From Blastocatellia bacterium (GTDB taxonomy: Bacteria; Acidobacteriota; Blastocatellia; Pyrinomonadales; Pyrinomonadaceae), in assembly GCA_003168335.1 (NCBI GenBank), contig PMSM01000011.1, positions 18,546 to 82,545 on the forward strand: a DNA stretch of 64,000 nt, read 5' to 3'. Within the stretch, counting starts at the first letter, position 1, and every line of letters starts with the position of its first letter. Positions 53,026 to 61,553 of this stretch are shown in pieces. The translations under genes and the position numbers were made by a program. A model generated the notes under the pieces. It did no database searches and was not told the origin of the DNA. It worked only from the letters and a program-made list of their open reading frames with translations.

Positions 53026-53396
53026 TCTTATTCGGTGCACGCGTCAAGTGGTGATTTTTCTTGCTTGCAGCTGCTGCCATGCTCCGGCATCCGCTAATGC
53101 AACTAAGTCCAGCCGACAGAGGGACACCCATGACGGTAACGCCGTAAATTAGAAAGGCAAGCAGTCAGCTCGGTGAGCAAATGAGGCTGGCTCGCGCCCT
53201 GCTTTGTAACTTAGACTTGAATTTTCCCTGTCCCGACCTTAGAGTCTGAGAACTCCCCGCGGACCCTGGAAGCTTTAGTCGCCCCCCCTTTTTGAATGTG
53301 ATTCTTCGGTGTGTGCGCTTCGAGGCAGGCCGAATATCGCATAACTTTTGGAATCCGATGCGCAGATTAGCGTTTGAACGAGCAGGAGGGGCTGGT

Positions 53397-53831
53397 ATGA
53401 AATGCAGCGAAGTCATGACGGATAATCCTGTCTGCTGTCTCCCCGGCGATTCGGTTAGTCAGGCGGCGCGAGTGATGAGGCGCGAACATGTTGGGCCCGT
53501 GCCGGTGATCAGCGACGAACAGACCAGGGAGTTAATTGGAATTGTTACCGATCGTGACCTGGCCATCAAAGTAGTCGCTGAATCGCGAGATTCTAATAAA
53601 ACAACAGTCGGTGAGGTGATGACGAATACAATCGTCGCCTGCCGCGAGGACGACGATATGTCCAGCGCAATCGCCGCGATGGAAGAACACCAAATCCGCC
53701 GGATTCCGGTCATCGATCAAGGCGGCCGCATCGTCGGCATCATTTCACAGGCGGATGTAGCTACTCGGGTTCACGAGCCCGAAAGAACGGCCGAGATGGT
53801 TGAAGAGATTTCGCGGGCCGCCTACGCTTGA
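53397..53831 (+). CDS. CBS-domain-pair protein
   Basis: The start is set at 53397 (MKCSEVMTDNPVCC) because AGGAGG lies nine bases upstream; an ATG at 53292 adds unrelated residues. The 144-residue protein is two CBS domains: GDSVSQAARVMRREHVGPVP, GIVTDRDLAIK, then DDMSSAIAAMEEHQIRRIPV and GIISQADVA. Such proteins bind AMP, ATP or related ligands and regulate partners. No partner gene is adjacent. Confidence 0.9.
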   Translation: MKCSEVMTDNPVCCLPGDSVSQAARVMRREHVGPVPVISDEQTRELIGIVTDRDLAIKVVAESRDSNKTTVGEVMTNTIVACREDDDMSSAIAAMEEHQIRRIPVIDQGGRIVGIISQADVATRVHEPERTAEMVEEISRAAYA

Positions 53832-53882
53832 GAGGACTTTGCACGGGCACGCTCCGCCGCCGGGCGAGGCGTCAATCCATCG

Positions 53883-56800
53883 TCAATGCGTCAAGGACGA
53901 GACTGACGGTGGTGACACAGTGCTGCCGGTTTGGTTCAGGTAGGTACGTACTTTTGGCGGCACATCACGGCGCAGCAAAGCGTGGCGTGCCTGCCATTGA
54001 TCGGCGGCGCTCATTTCGATAAGAAACCGCAACTCTTTCGCTTCGAGCACTGCAATGGGCATCCCGTCGCGATAAAGCACGCGATTCATTGAAGACGGGG
54101 AAAGCCGTGGGCCGGGCATGATGACGCCCTGTAGATTTAGCGGGTCGGCGGCACTCAGTGAGATCATCATACCTTCGAGGGGCGCGCGCCGAATTGATCT
54201 GAGTAATTGGACCGCTTCGGTCGATGCAAATTGTTCGCCTGAGAATCCGCCCACAAAGCGCCCGCCGCGGATTTCACCCCGCGCTTCCAATCGGCGATAG
54301 ACTCTCAAGAGATCGCGCCACGGCACATTGAGAGATTCACGATCCAGGATCTTGCGAAAGACTACCCCGTAACGTTGCAGCAGCTTCCACGCGATCGCTT
54401 CGATCGTGTCCCGGTCGATCGCCGCGGATTCACTTCGCCTTGCGTTCGGCGCAGTTGAGGATAGCGCCGCTGGAAGGTTGTCGCGATGTAAACGCACCCA
54501 GCGCCCGGCGTCATCCATGCTGTAAAACTGTCTGCGCTTTCGTTTCCGCTTTTCCATCTCGCGATGAGTTGTCTTGCTCAACGGCGTCAGCAGCGCGCGC
54601 AACCCGATGAAACTGTCAGCGCTCACCAATCCACGAAACACCAGCTCGCCTAACCCTTCTTCAACCATGCTTGGCAACAAATTAGTGCCGGCGACGATGT
54701 CGACAAAGAAAGACGCACCATGATCCTTCAGGTACTCGTGCACCGCCTCTGTGTTGGTGTTGAGTTGTGCGCCGGTTGATTCGGCTGGAGACGGAAAGCC
54801 TTTGCTCCACGTCTGAACATTCCGACGGTTGAGCAGAACCACTGGCGTACTGCGTACGGGCGATGAGTTGCTGACCTTTTCCGGCGAGAGACGCGGCGGA
54901 GATAAACGCAGCCAGGTTAGCTTGCCCGATAGACAGAGTGCGTCCAGCCATGCAGGATCGTAATCGGCCACTCGCGCCGGCAGGATTTCAGATTCCCATG
55001 CGCCGGCGGGCGCTTCAAAACCTTCAAGCTGATCGATGATTGCCGCCACGCTTTCCGGCCCCTGCACCCGATGGTCCGGCGCAACTTTTTGCCAGACGAA
55101 AAGAAAGCGCATGAGATCAGCCGCCGAGACCGGCTCGACCTCTTTGCGCAGACGATTGAGCGTGTAGCGGTGAATGCGCGCCAACAGACGACGTGAACAC
55201 CACTCGGTCTGTGGGAGAGCGGGCCCAGGGAGCGCAGGCATCCCTGCCTGCGGTTCGCCGGCAGCCTTGCCGGCGCCTTGGGGGCTAAAACTGCCCTGCA
55301 TTGCAAAGCCTTCACTCTCAAGTTGAATCAAGGCAGTTTCGATTTGATTCGCAGTCAGTGAAAGCGAAGCCGCCAGTTCCGTCACCGTTACCGGACCCAG
55401 TCCGTCGAGTCGCCCACGCAGAATTTCCACGAGTGCGTCCTCAAACGTCCACGTTTCGTTGGCATAACTGGCCGGCGAATTGATTTGGGGAGTCAGTGAC
55501 GCTTGCGCATGAGTTGCAAGAAGCTGTGGCAAACGCTCTGCCGCAATCCAAAGCGAGTCAGAACCGGGAGCGGACCGGGGTCCCCGCGCGGGCAGCCCGC
55601 GTGGGGTGGTGGTTGCGACCGGGTTTGTTTGCGGATTCATAACACTCGCCCGGCGCTCACTCACAAGGTCATCAAACAACGTTTGCCAATCGCTTCGCTG
55701 TCCCTCGGCAATAGTCATGAACCCGAGTTGCATCAGCGCATCATGTAACTCGTCGGCGTTTTCGGCTTGCGGCCAGGCCTCTTCGCGCACGCGCTCGATG
55801 GCGGCCACATCCAGGCGGCCCAAATCCGCGGCTGATTCCGCGTCCAGAAAACGACGGTTCATCACGGCCAGGGTGCGACGTTCCTCCGCCGGCGCGTCGT
55901 CGAGAAACGCGTAAGGTTTCGCGGTGAGAATCTCCTGGGCCAGCGGCGACGGCTCAGTCATTTCCCGCGAGATTAGTTTCCGCTCGCCGCGCTCGATCGA
56001 TTGCAGCAGTCCTTCCAGTCCGCGAATGTCCATAGCTTCTTCCAGACAATCGCGAATGGTTTGCGCGACCAACGGATGATCCGGGACTTCGATCGGTCCG
56101 GTGAGGTTCTCGGCGCACGCCACCTGATCCGGAAAGACCAACGCGAGAAGATCTTCCGCCGCCATGCGCTGAAGTTGCGGGGCGACCTTGCCGCCGCTGC
56201 GCCAGCGCGGAATCGCCAGCGCGCGGGTCGCGTTCCAGCGCCAGCGGATATTGAACATCGGCGCATCCAGCAGCGCCTGCGTCAGCACATCACAGACAGT
56301 CTTCGAATTGAGATAGCTGAAGATTGTGTCGAGTGGAAAGCTATGGGTTGGGCCGAGCGACAGGACGATCGAATCTTCGGTGGCCGCCGCCTGCAATTCG
56401 AAATTGAACGTGCGACAGAAACGCTTGCGCAGCGCCAGGCCCCACGCGCGATTCAAACGGCTGCCGAAGGGCGCATGAATCACCACGTGAGTGCTGCCGT
56501 TTTCATCAAAGAAGCGCTCGACCACGATCTCTTCCTGAGTCGGCATCACGCCCAGCGCCAGTTTAGTCATCGCCAGATATTCGACGATCTGTTCGGCGGC
56601 TCCATGGCTCATTCCAACCTCATCAACGAGCCAGTTGATACTGGAAGCGCGGACTGAGTGGCACAGACTTAAGTCTGTGATTGCCTCTTCAGTGATGTGC
56701 GGAGAATCTGAAACTTGATCTTTCGGATCGGAACACAGACTGAAGTCTATGCCACTTTCAAGTCTGTCAGAAATCTCTGCTCTCAGTCGCGACACCGCTT

Positions 56801-58535
56801 GCGATAGCTCTTCCGAGCGACCCGGAGCTTCGCCCAGCCAGAAGGGAATTGAAGGCGGTTGGCCGGCGGCGTCTTCGACGCGGACGGCGCCGGGTTCGAC
56901 GCGCTTGATGCGATAGGACGTGTTGCCGAGCTGAAAGATATCGCCGGCCATACTCTCGATGGCAAAATCTTCGTTCAGCGTCCCCACGAGAGTTTCTGAC
57001 GGTTCGAGAATTACGCGATAGTCAGACGTGTCGGGAATTGCGCCGCCACTGGTGATGGCTGCCAGGCGTGCTCCGCGGCGGGCTCGCAGGCGCTGGTTCA
57101 CTGCGTCATGATGCAGGTACGCGCCGCGTCGACCGCGCCGGGTGGCAAAACCTTCAGACAGCATGCGAACGACCGCGTCGAAAGTCTCGCGTGAGACATT
57201 CCGGAAAGGATAGGCGCGCCGGACCATTTCAAATAGCGCATCTTCCGTCCACTCTTCAGCCGCAATTGCGGCGACGATCTGTTGCGCGAGAATATCCAGC
57301 GGCTGCTCAGGGATCGTCAGATGATCCAGTTCACCGCGCCGGACTGCATCCAGCAACGCCGCGCACTCAACCAACTCGTCGCGCGAAAGCGGAAAGACGC
57401 GACCTTTGGGAAATCCGCTGACCGTATGATTCGATCGTCCCGTCCGTTGCAGTAGCGTTGAGATCGCGCGGGTCGATCCGATTTGAATCACCAGATCGAC
57501 GGCGCCCACGTCGATCCCAAGTTCAAGTGACGCGGTCGCAACCAGCGCGCTCAACTCGCCTGATTTCAGACGTTGCTCGGCTGCCAATCTGATTTCGCGG
57601 GCCAGGCTGCCATGATGCGCGGTGACGTTTTCGTCGCCGAGTCTTTCTCCCAGATGTCGCGCGACCCGCTCAGCCATGCGACGGGTGTTCACGAACACGA
57701 GCGTCGTCTTGTGCTCGCGAATCAGCGCGGCGACCCGGTTGTAGATTTCTTCCCAGACCTCGTTTGCCATCACGGCTTCCAAAGGCGAACTGGGAATCTC
57801 GATCGCGAGATCGAGCTGCCGCGAGTGGCCCGTGTCTATAATGGTGCAATGTGGGGTGCTGTCAGTGGCAAGATTTGCCGTGCCAACGAGAAAGCGCGCG
57901 ACTTCGGCGATTGGTTTTTGGGTTGCCGAAAGCCCGATGCGAACCAAAGGCTTTTTTACCAGCGACTGTAAACGTTCGATGGACAGAGACAGATGAGAGC
58001 CGCGTTTGTCGTCGACCATCGCGTGAATCTCGTCGACGATCAGGGTGCGGGTCGGGCTCAGAATCCGGCGGCCGCCTTCGCTGGTCAGCAGGATGTAGAG
58101 AGACTCCGGCGTGGTGACGATGATGTGCGGTGGCTTCCTGGTCATCGCAGTGCGTTCGCTCTGCGGTGTGTCACCCGTCCGGACCAGCGTGCGAATCTCG
58201 ACACAGCCGATGCCCATCGCCCCCAGATTTTGCTGAATGCCGCGCAGTGGCTCCTGCAGATTGATCTGGATGTCATTGCTCAGCGCTTTCAGCGGCGAGA
58301 CGTACACCACCTGGGTTTCATCGACGAGCCTGCCGTCGACTGCTTGCCAAACCAGGTCATCGATAGCTGAAAGAAAAGCGGCCAGCGTTTTGCCGGAACC
58401 GGTGGGCGCGGCGATCAGCACGTGCTCGCCCCGCTTGATGGCCGGCCAGGCGCGAGCTTGCGGCTCAGTCGGAGCAGGAAACTGCTTCAGGAACCAATCG
58501 CGAACCGCCGGGTGGAAATACTCAAGCTCTTTCAT
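53883..58535 (-). CDS. lhr: Lhr-type ATP-dependent DNA helicase with translated repeat insert
   Basis: The 1550-residue SF2 helicase has APTGSGKT (43-50), [55 protein letters not shown] and LQRTGRSNH (motif VI), then the long Lhr C-terminal region (winged helix, beta-barrel and the Lhr-CTD). Lhr proteins unwind DNA-RNA hybrids and act in DNA repair. Near residues 593-626 an insert reads IDFSLCSD ... ITDLSLCHS, encoded by the palindromic element at 56658-56755. The reading frame is preserved. The size matches long Lhr proteins. Confidence 0.93.
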   Translation of the reverse strand: MKELEYFHPAVRDWFLKQFPAPTEPQARAWPAIKRGEHVLIAAPTGSGKTLAAFLSAIDDLVWQAVDGRLVDETQVVYVSPLKALSNDIQINLQEPLRGIQQNLGAMGIGCVEIRTLVRTGDTPQSERTAMTRKPPHIIVTTPESLYILLTSEGGRRILSPTRTLIVDEIHAMVDDKRGSHLSLSIERLQSLVKKPLVRIGLSATQKPIAEVARFLVGTANLATDSTPHCTIIDTGHSRQLDLAIEIPSSPLEAVMANEVWEEIYNRVAALIREHKTTLVFVNTRRMAERVARHLGERLGDENVTAHHGSLAREIRLAAEQRLKSGELSALVATASLELGIDVGAVDLVIQIGSTRAISTLLQRTGRSNHTVSGFPKGRVFPLSRDELVECAALLDAVRRGELDHLTIPEQPLDILAQQIVAAIAAEEWTEDALFEMVRRAYPFRNVSRETFDAVVRMLSEGFATRRGRRGAYLHHDAVNQRLRARRGARLAAITSGGAIPDTSDYRVILEPSETLVGTLNEDFAIESMAGDIFQLGNTSYRIKRVEPGAVRVEDAAGQPPSIPFWLGEAPGRSEELSQAVSRLRAEISDRLESGIDFSLCSDPKDQVSDSPHITEEAITDLSLCHSVRASSINWLVDEVGMSHGAAEQIVEYLAMTKLALGVMPTQEEIVVERFFDENGSTHVVIHAPFGSRLNRAWGLALRKRFCRTFNFELQAAATEDSIVLSLGPTHSFPLDTIFSYLNSKTVCDVLTQALLDAPMFNIRWRWNATRALAIPRWRSGGKVAPQLQRMAAEDLLALVFPDQVACAENLTGPIEVPDHPLVAQTIRDCLEEAMDIRGLEGLLQSIERGERKLISREMTEPSPLAQEILTAKPYAFLDDAPAEERRTLAVMNRRFLDAESAADLGRLDVAAIERVREEAWPQAENADELHDALMQLGFMTIAEGQRSDWQTLFDDLVSERRASVMNPQTNPVATTTPRGLPARGPRSAPGSDSLWIAAERLPQLLATHAQASLTPQINSPASYANETWTFEDALVEILRGRLDGLGPVTVTELAASLSLTANQIETALIQLESEGFAMQGSFSPQGAGKAAGEPQAGMPALPGPALPQTEWCSRRLLARIHRYTLNRLRKEVEPVSAADLMRFLFVWQKVAPDHRVQGPESVAAIIDQLEGFEAPAGAWESEILPARVADYDPAWLDALCLSGKLTWLRLSPPRLSPEKVSNSSPVRSTPVVLLNRRNVQTWSKGFPSPAESTGAQLNTNTEAVHEYLKDHGASFFVDIVAGTNLLPSMVEEGLGELVFRGLVSADSFIGLRALLTPLSKTTHREMEKRKRKRRQFYSMDDAGRWVRLHRDNLPAALSSTAPNARRSESAAIDRDTIEAIAWKLLQRYGVVFRKILDRESLNVPWRDLLRVYRRLEARGEIRGGRFVGGFSGEQFASTEAVQLLRSIRRAPLEGMMISLSAADPLNLQGVIMPGPRLSPSSMNRVLYRDGMPIAVLEAKELRFLIEMSAADQWQARHALLRRDVPPKVRTYLNQTGSTVSPPSVSSLTH
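56658..56755. repeat. Protein-coding palindromic element, copy 2
   Basis: The same outer arms as copy 1 (GTGGCACAGACTTAAGTCTG and CAGACTGAAGTCTATGCCAC) but with a longer middle of about 58 bases. It is inside lhr and translated in the same frame and orientation as copy 1, giving DFSLC-x-D and TDLSLCHS. Confidence 0.8.
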
Positions 58536-58639
58536 AAAAGGGTCGCCAGTGTACCACGAATGAAACGCTGTGTTAAGGGTGGAGACTGGTGTAAGCGTAG
58601 GCTATTTTGCGCGGTCGTTTCAAGTGCTGATGGCGATGC

Positions 58640-58900
58640 GTAATAGTGAAGTTCGCACGGTTGTTGCAGATTGAGTTCGATCCGATTGATCGTGAGGCGC
58701 GAAGCGCCGATATGTAATAGCCCCGACCGTCAGGTCGGGGTAACCATCGGCATCAAGACCAACGAGGCCCGAAGGGCCGACATACATGACATTCATGCCG
58801 GTCCTTCGGACCTCGCCAATCGTTCAAACATTCCCAACCACGACCTTACGGTCGTGGCTATTGAATGACGGCCCTTCGGGCCTCTTGAAGAGCACAGAGC
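58640..58900. repeat. Cluster of short palindromes upstream of the end-joining genes
   Basis: GAGGCGCGAAGCGCCG, CCCCGACCGTCAGGTCGGGG, GAGGCCCGAAGGGCCGACAT, GGTCCTTCGGACC, CACGACCTTACGGTCGTG and GGCCCTTCGGGCCTC follow each other. Each is a short hairpin with 'ATAG' or 'GACATA' tails. The stretch 58565-59006 contains no gene. Confidence 0.6.
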
Positions 58901-59006
58901 CACGGCGCTAATGAGAAAAGACGTGCCATGATTCAAACTGCTCCAATCGAGTCCATCAACGAAACACTCAAATTTCGTGGTAAGGTTTTGTCTCGATAAC
59001 AGGGCC

Positions 59007-60041
59007 ATGGCCAAAGCAACTCGCGATTATCATCCTTCCAAACGCAGAGGGGCGGGCAGTAGCCCGACCGCAAGAGAGGGCTCGCGCACTCGTAAAAAAC
59101 GCAAAACCACTTCAGAGCGCGTCGAAATTCCGCGAGGTGTCGAGCAGATCGAAGTTGGTTTTGGCGACCGGCGGGTAAAGCTAACGAATCTGAAGAAGCT
59201 TTTTTGGCCCGAGCTGAAAATAAGCAAGCGAGACCTGCTGCAATACTACGCCGATGTCTCATCAGTGTTGTTGCCGCACCTGCAGGATCGCGCGATGGTG
59301 ATGAAGCGTTATCCAAATGGCGCGGGGGGTGATTTCTTTTTTATGAAGCGCGCGCCTTCACCGCGGCCCCCGTGGATCGAGTTATGTTCGATCGAGCACG
59401 GATCGGGGAATGTGATCGACTTTCCGATCGTTTCTGATTTGCCCGCCTTGCTCTGGGTAATCAATCTCGGTTGCATCGATCTGAATCAATGGTATGCGCG
59501 CTGCGACGACGTTGACCGGCCGGACTATCTTCATTTCGATCTCGATCCGGTTCCGGGTGCGAAGTTTGCGCAGGTGAGGGAATCGGCCCTGGTTGTGCGC
59601 GACGCTCTGGCGTCTTTGCAGATGCCCTGCGCTGCGAAGACAACAGGTTCAAGGGGAATCCATGTTTACGTTCCCATCGTGCGTGGTCCGACTCAGAAAC
59701 AGGTTTGGACAATTGCGAAAGAAATCGCGCTGGTCCTCGAGTCAGCCAATCCGAAACTGATCACGGCCGAGTATCGAATCGCCAAGCGCCCAAAAGGGAG
59801 AGTACTGGTTGACTATAATCAGAACGCCTGGGGACGAACATTAGCGTCGGTCTATTCGGTCAGGCCGACCCCGAAGGCAGCGGTGTCGACGCCGGTAACG
59901 TGGAAAGAGATCGAGCGTGGGATCAAGATTGAAGACTTTCGTCTCGACAATGTTCGGAAACGGATTGAGAAGTTGGGAGATCTTTGGGCGCCGCTGTTGT
60001 CGAAACAGAAGCGATTTGATCTTGGGCCGTATTTGAAGTGA
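59007..60041 (+). CDS. End-joining polymerase (LigD polymerase/primase domain, stand-alone)
   Basis: The start at 59007 follows homology; upstream codons to 58977 add nothing. The 344-residue protein has a basic N-terminal tail, then the LigD-Pol domain: LTNLKKLFWPE, HLQDRAMVMKRYPNG, YLHFDLDPVPG with the catalytic DxD, TTGSRGIHVYVPI and LVDYNQNAWGRT. These primase-like polymerases fill ends in Ku-dependent non-homologous end joining. Neither a ligase nor a phosphoesterase domain is fused; the ligase is the next gene but one repeat cluster away. Confidence 0.9.
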   Translation: MAKATRDYHPSKRRGAGSSPTAREGSRTRKKRKTTSERVEIPRGVEQIEVGFGDRRVKLTNLKKLFWPELKISKRDLLQYYADVSSVLLPHLQDRAMVMKRYPNGAGGDFFFMKRAPSPRPPWIELCSIEHGSGNVIDFPIVSDLPALLWVINLGCIDLNQWYARCDDVDRPDYLHFDLDPVPGAKFAQVRESALVVRDALASLQMPCAAKTTGSRGIHVYVPIVRGPTQKQVWTIAKEIALVLESANPKLITAEYRIAKRPKGRVLVDYNQNAWGRTLASVYSVRPTPKAAVSTPVTWKEIERGIKIEDFRLDNVRKRIEKLGDLWAPLLSKQKRFDLGPYLK

Positions 60042-60049
60042 ATCTTGCT

Positions 60050-60320
60050 CCCTCTCCCTGTGGGAGAGGGTTGGGGAGAGGGCTCAAGTTGGAACTCGAT
60101 TGTTGATTCTGTCTTAATCCATTTCCCAAGGTCCGTCGCATCGCGACGGATGACTTTAGCCCGGCCTTTCAAGGCCGGGGACGTGAACGAGTTTGTTTCG
60201 CCGTCGCTCGCGCGACGGATGATGTTCAGTCGTCGCTCGCGCGACGAGGTTATTTTGGCGACGCCCGATCCCGGCGTTGAAACACCGGGCTAAATTCAGT
60301 TCGACGCGACGCGTCGACAG
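60050..60320. repeat. Cluster of short palindromes between end-joining genes
   Basis: Hairpins include CCCTCTCCCTGTGGGAGAGGG, CCGTCGCATCGCGACGG, GCCCGGCCTTTCAAGGCCGG and CGTCGCTCGCGCGACG (twice). No gene is present in 60042-60331. The repeats separate two genes that probably act together. Confidence 0.55.
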
Positions 60321-60331
60321 CATCCGGACAA

Positions 60332-61333
60332 ATGGCTCTTCCTCTAAAACAATCCTATCCGCCCATGGAGGCCAAGTCCGTGGTCCAACTTCCCACGGGA
60401 GCCGCCTGGCAGTACGAACCAAAGTGGGACGGCTTTCGCTGCCTCGCGTTTCGCGACGCCGACAGCGTCTCGCTCCAATCAAAGAGCGGCCAGCCGCTCA
60501 GTCGCTACTTTCCCGAACTCGTCGAGGCGTTGCTGAAGTTGAAGCCTAAGCAGTTTGTGCTCGATGGAGAAATCGTCGTGCCCGTCGAGGGGAAGTTGTC
60601 GTTCGACGATCTGCTCAGGCGGATTCATCCGGCCGCCAGCCGCGTGCAGAAACTCGCAAAGGAGCATCCGGCCAATCTCATCGTGTTCGATCTGTTAGTA
60701 GACGACCGCGGGCGATCAATTGCGGATGCGGCGCTCGCGGAAAGACGAAAAAAGCTTGACGCCTTTGCGAAGAAATATTTCGCGAAGAACAAGTCGGTTG
60801 AGCTTTCGCCCGAAACCAGAGACTTGAAGATCGCAAGAAGCTGGCTGGCCGGCGCGGGTGGTGATGTGGATGGAGTCATCGCCAAGCGCCTCGACCTGCC
60901 ATATCAAACCGGCAATCGGAACGGCATGGTGAAAGTGAAGCGTTTGCGCACGGCGGACTGTGTCGTAGGCGGTTTCCGTTATGCGTCAGAGGGAAAGCTT
61001 GTCGGGTCGATGCTCCTCGGGTTGTATGACGATGAAGGCTTGCTGCATCACGTCGGCTTCACCTCGAGCTTCAAGGCCACGGAGAAACCACAGCTCACAA
61101 AGAAACTCGAAGCCTTGATCAAACCGCCGGGCTTCACCGGCCGCGCCCCCGGCGGCCCGAGCCGCTGGAGCAATGATCGATCAGCCGAATGGGAGCCACT
61201 GGCGACGAAACTGGTCGCCGAAGTTCAATACGATCATTTCACCGGCGGCCGCTTCCGTCACGGCACAAAGTTCCTGCGCTGGCGTCCGGATAAGAAGCCA
61301 GCGCAGTGTGAGTTGGAGCAAGTGCAAAGTTGA
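60332..61333 (+). CDS. ATP-dependent DNA ligase (LigC/LigD-ligase type)
   Basis: The 333-residue protein has the adenylation motif YEPKWDGFR with Lys31, LDGEIVV (motif III), LIVFDLL, GVIAKRLDLPYQ (motif IV) and MVKVKRLRTADCVVGGF (motif V), then the OB-fold. It is the ligase partner of the upstream polymerase in end joining. The absence of a Ku gene within the window is notable but Ku may be elsewhere. Confidence 0.93.
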   Translation: MALPLKQSYPPMEAKSVVQLPTGAAWQYEPKWDGFRCLAFRDADSVSLQSKSGQPLSRYFPELVEALLKLKPKQFVLDGEIVVPVEGKLSFDDLLRRIHPAASRVQKLAKEHPANLIVFDLLVDDRGRSIADAALAERRKKLDAFAKKYFAKNKSVELSPETRDLKIARSWLAGAGGDVDGVIAKRLDLPYQTGNRNGMVKVKRLRTADCVVGGFRYASEGKLVGSMLLGLYDDEGLLHHVGFTSSFKATEKPQLTKKLEALIKPPGFTGRAPGGPSRWSNDRSAEWEPLATKLVAEVQYDHFTGGRFRHGTKFLRWRPDKKPAQCELEQVQS

Positions 61334-61447
61334 GTGGTTGCCGGGCAGACTAGAATTCGTTATTGCCGTATCTCGCGCGGGTCGCACGAAAAAGATTGAC
61401 ACGGAATCTAAACTGGGATATCAGGTTGCCGGTATTTGAAAGTTTTC

Positions 61448-61495
61448 AAGCTGGTCCTCAGAGCCTGCATAGCCGCATTCCTTCGGAGCCAGCTT
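61448..61495. repeat. 48-base hairpin element, copy 2
   Basis: AAGCTGG (61448-61454) pairs with CCAGCTT (61489-61495). It shares GCTGGTCCTCAGAGCCT and the later ATTCC block with copy 1 at 25328-25374. It stands 59 bases before the SIR2-TPR gene. Confidence 0.45.
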
Positions 61496-61553
61496 TCTAG
61501 CCTTGTTCTGCCTCTCAACCGAGAAAGTCCAACGCCAAAGTTGAGGAGATTTC

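Noticed and set aside
56658..56755. Assembly error as the cause of the lhr insert
   Set aside because: The same element with a different middle occurs in another gene and both are in frame, which an assembly error would not produce.
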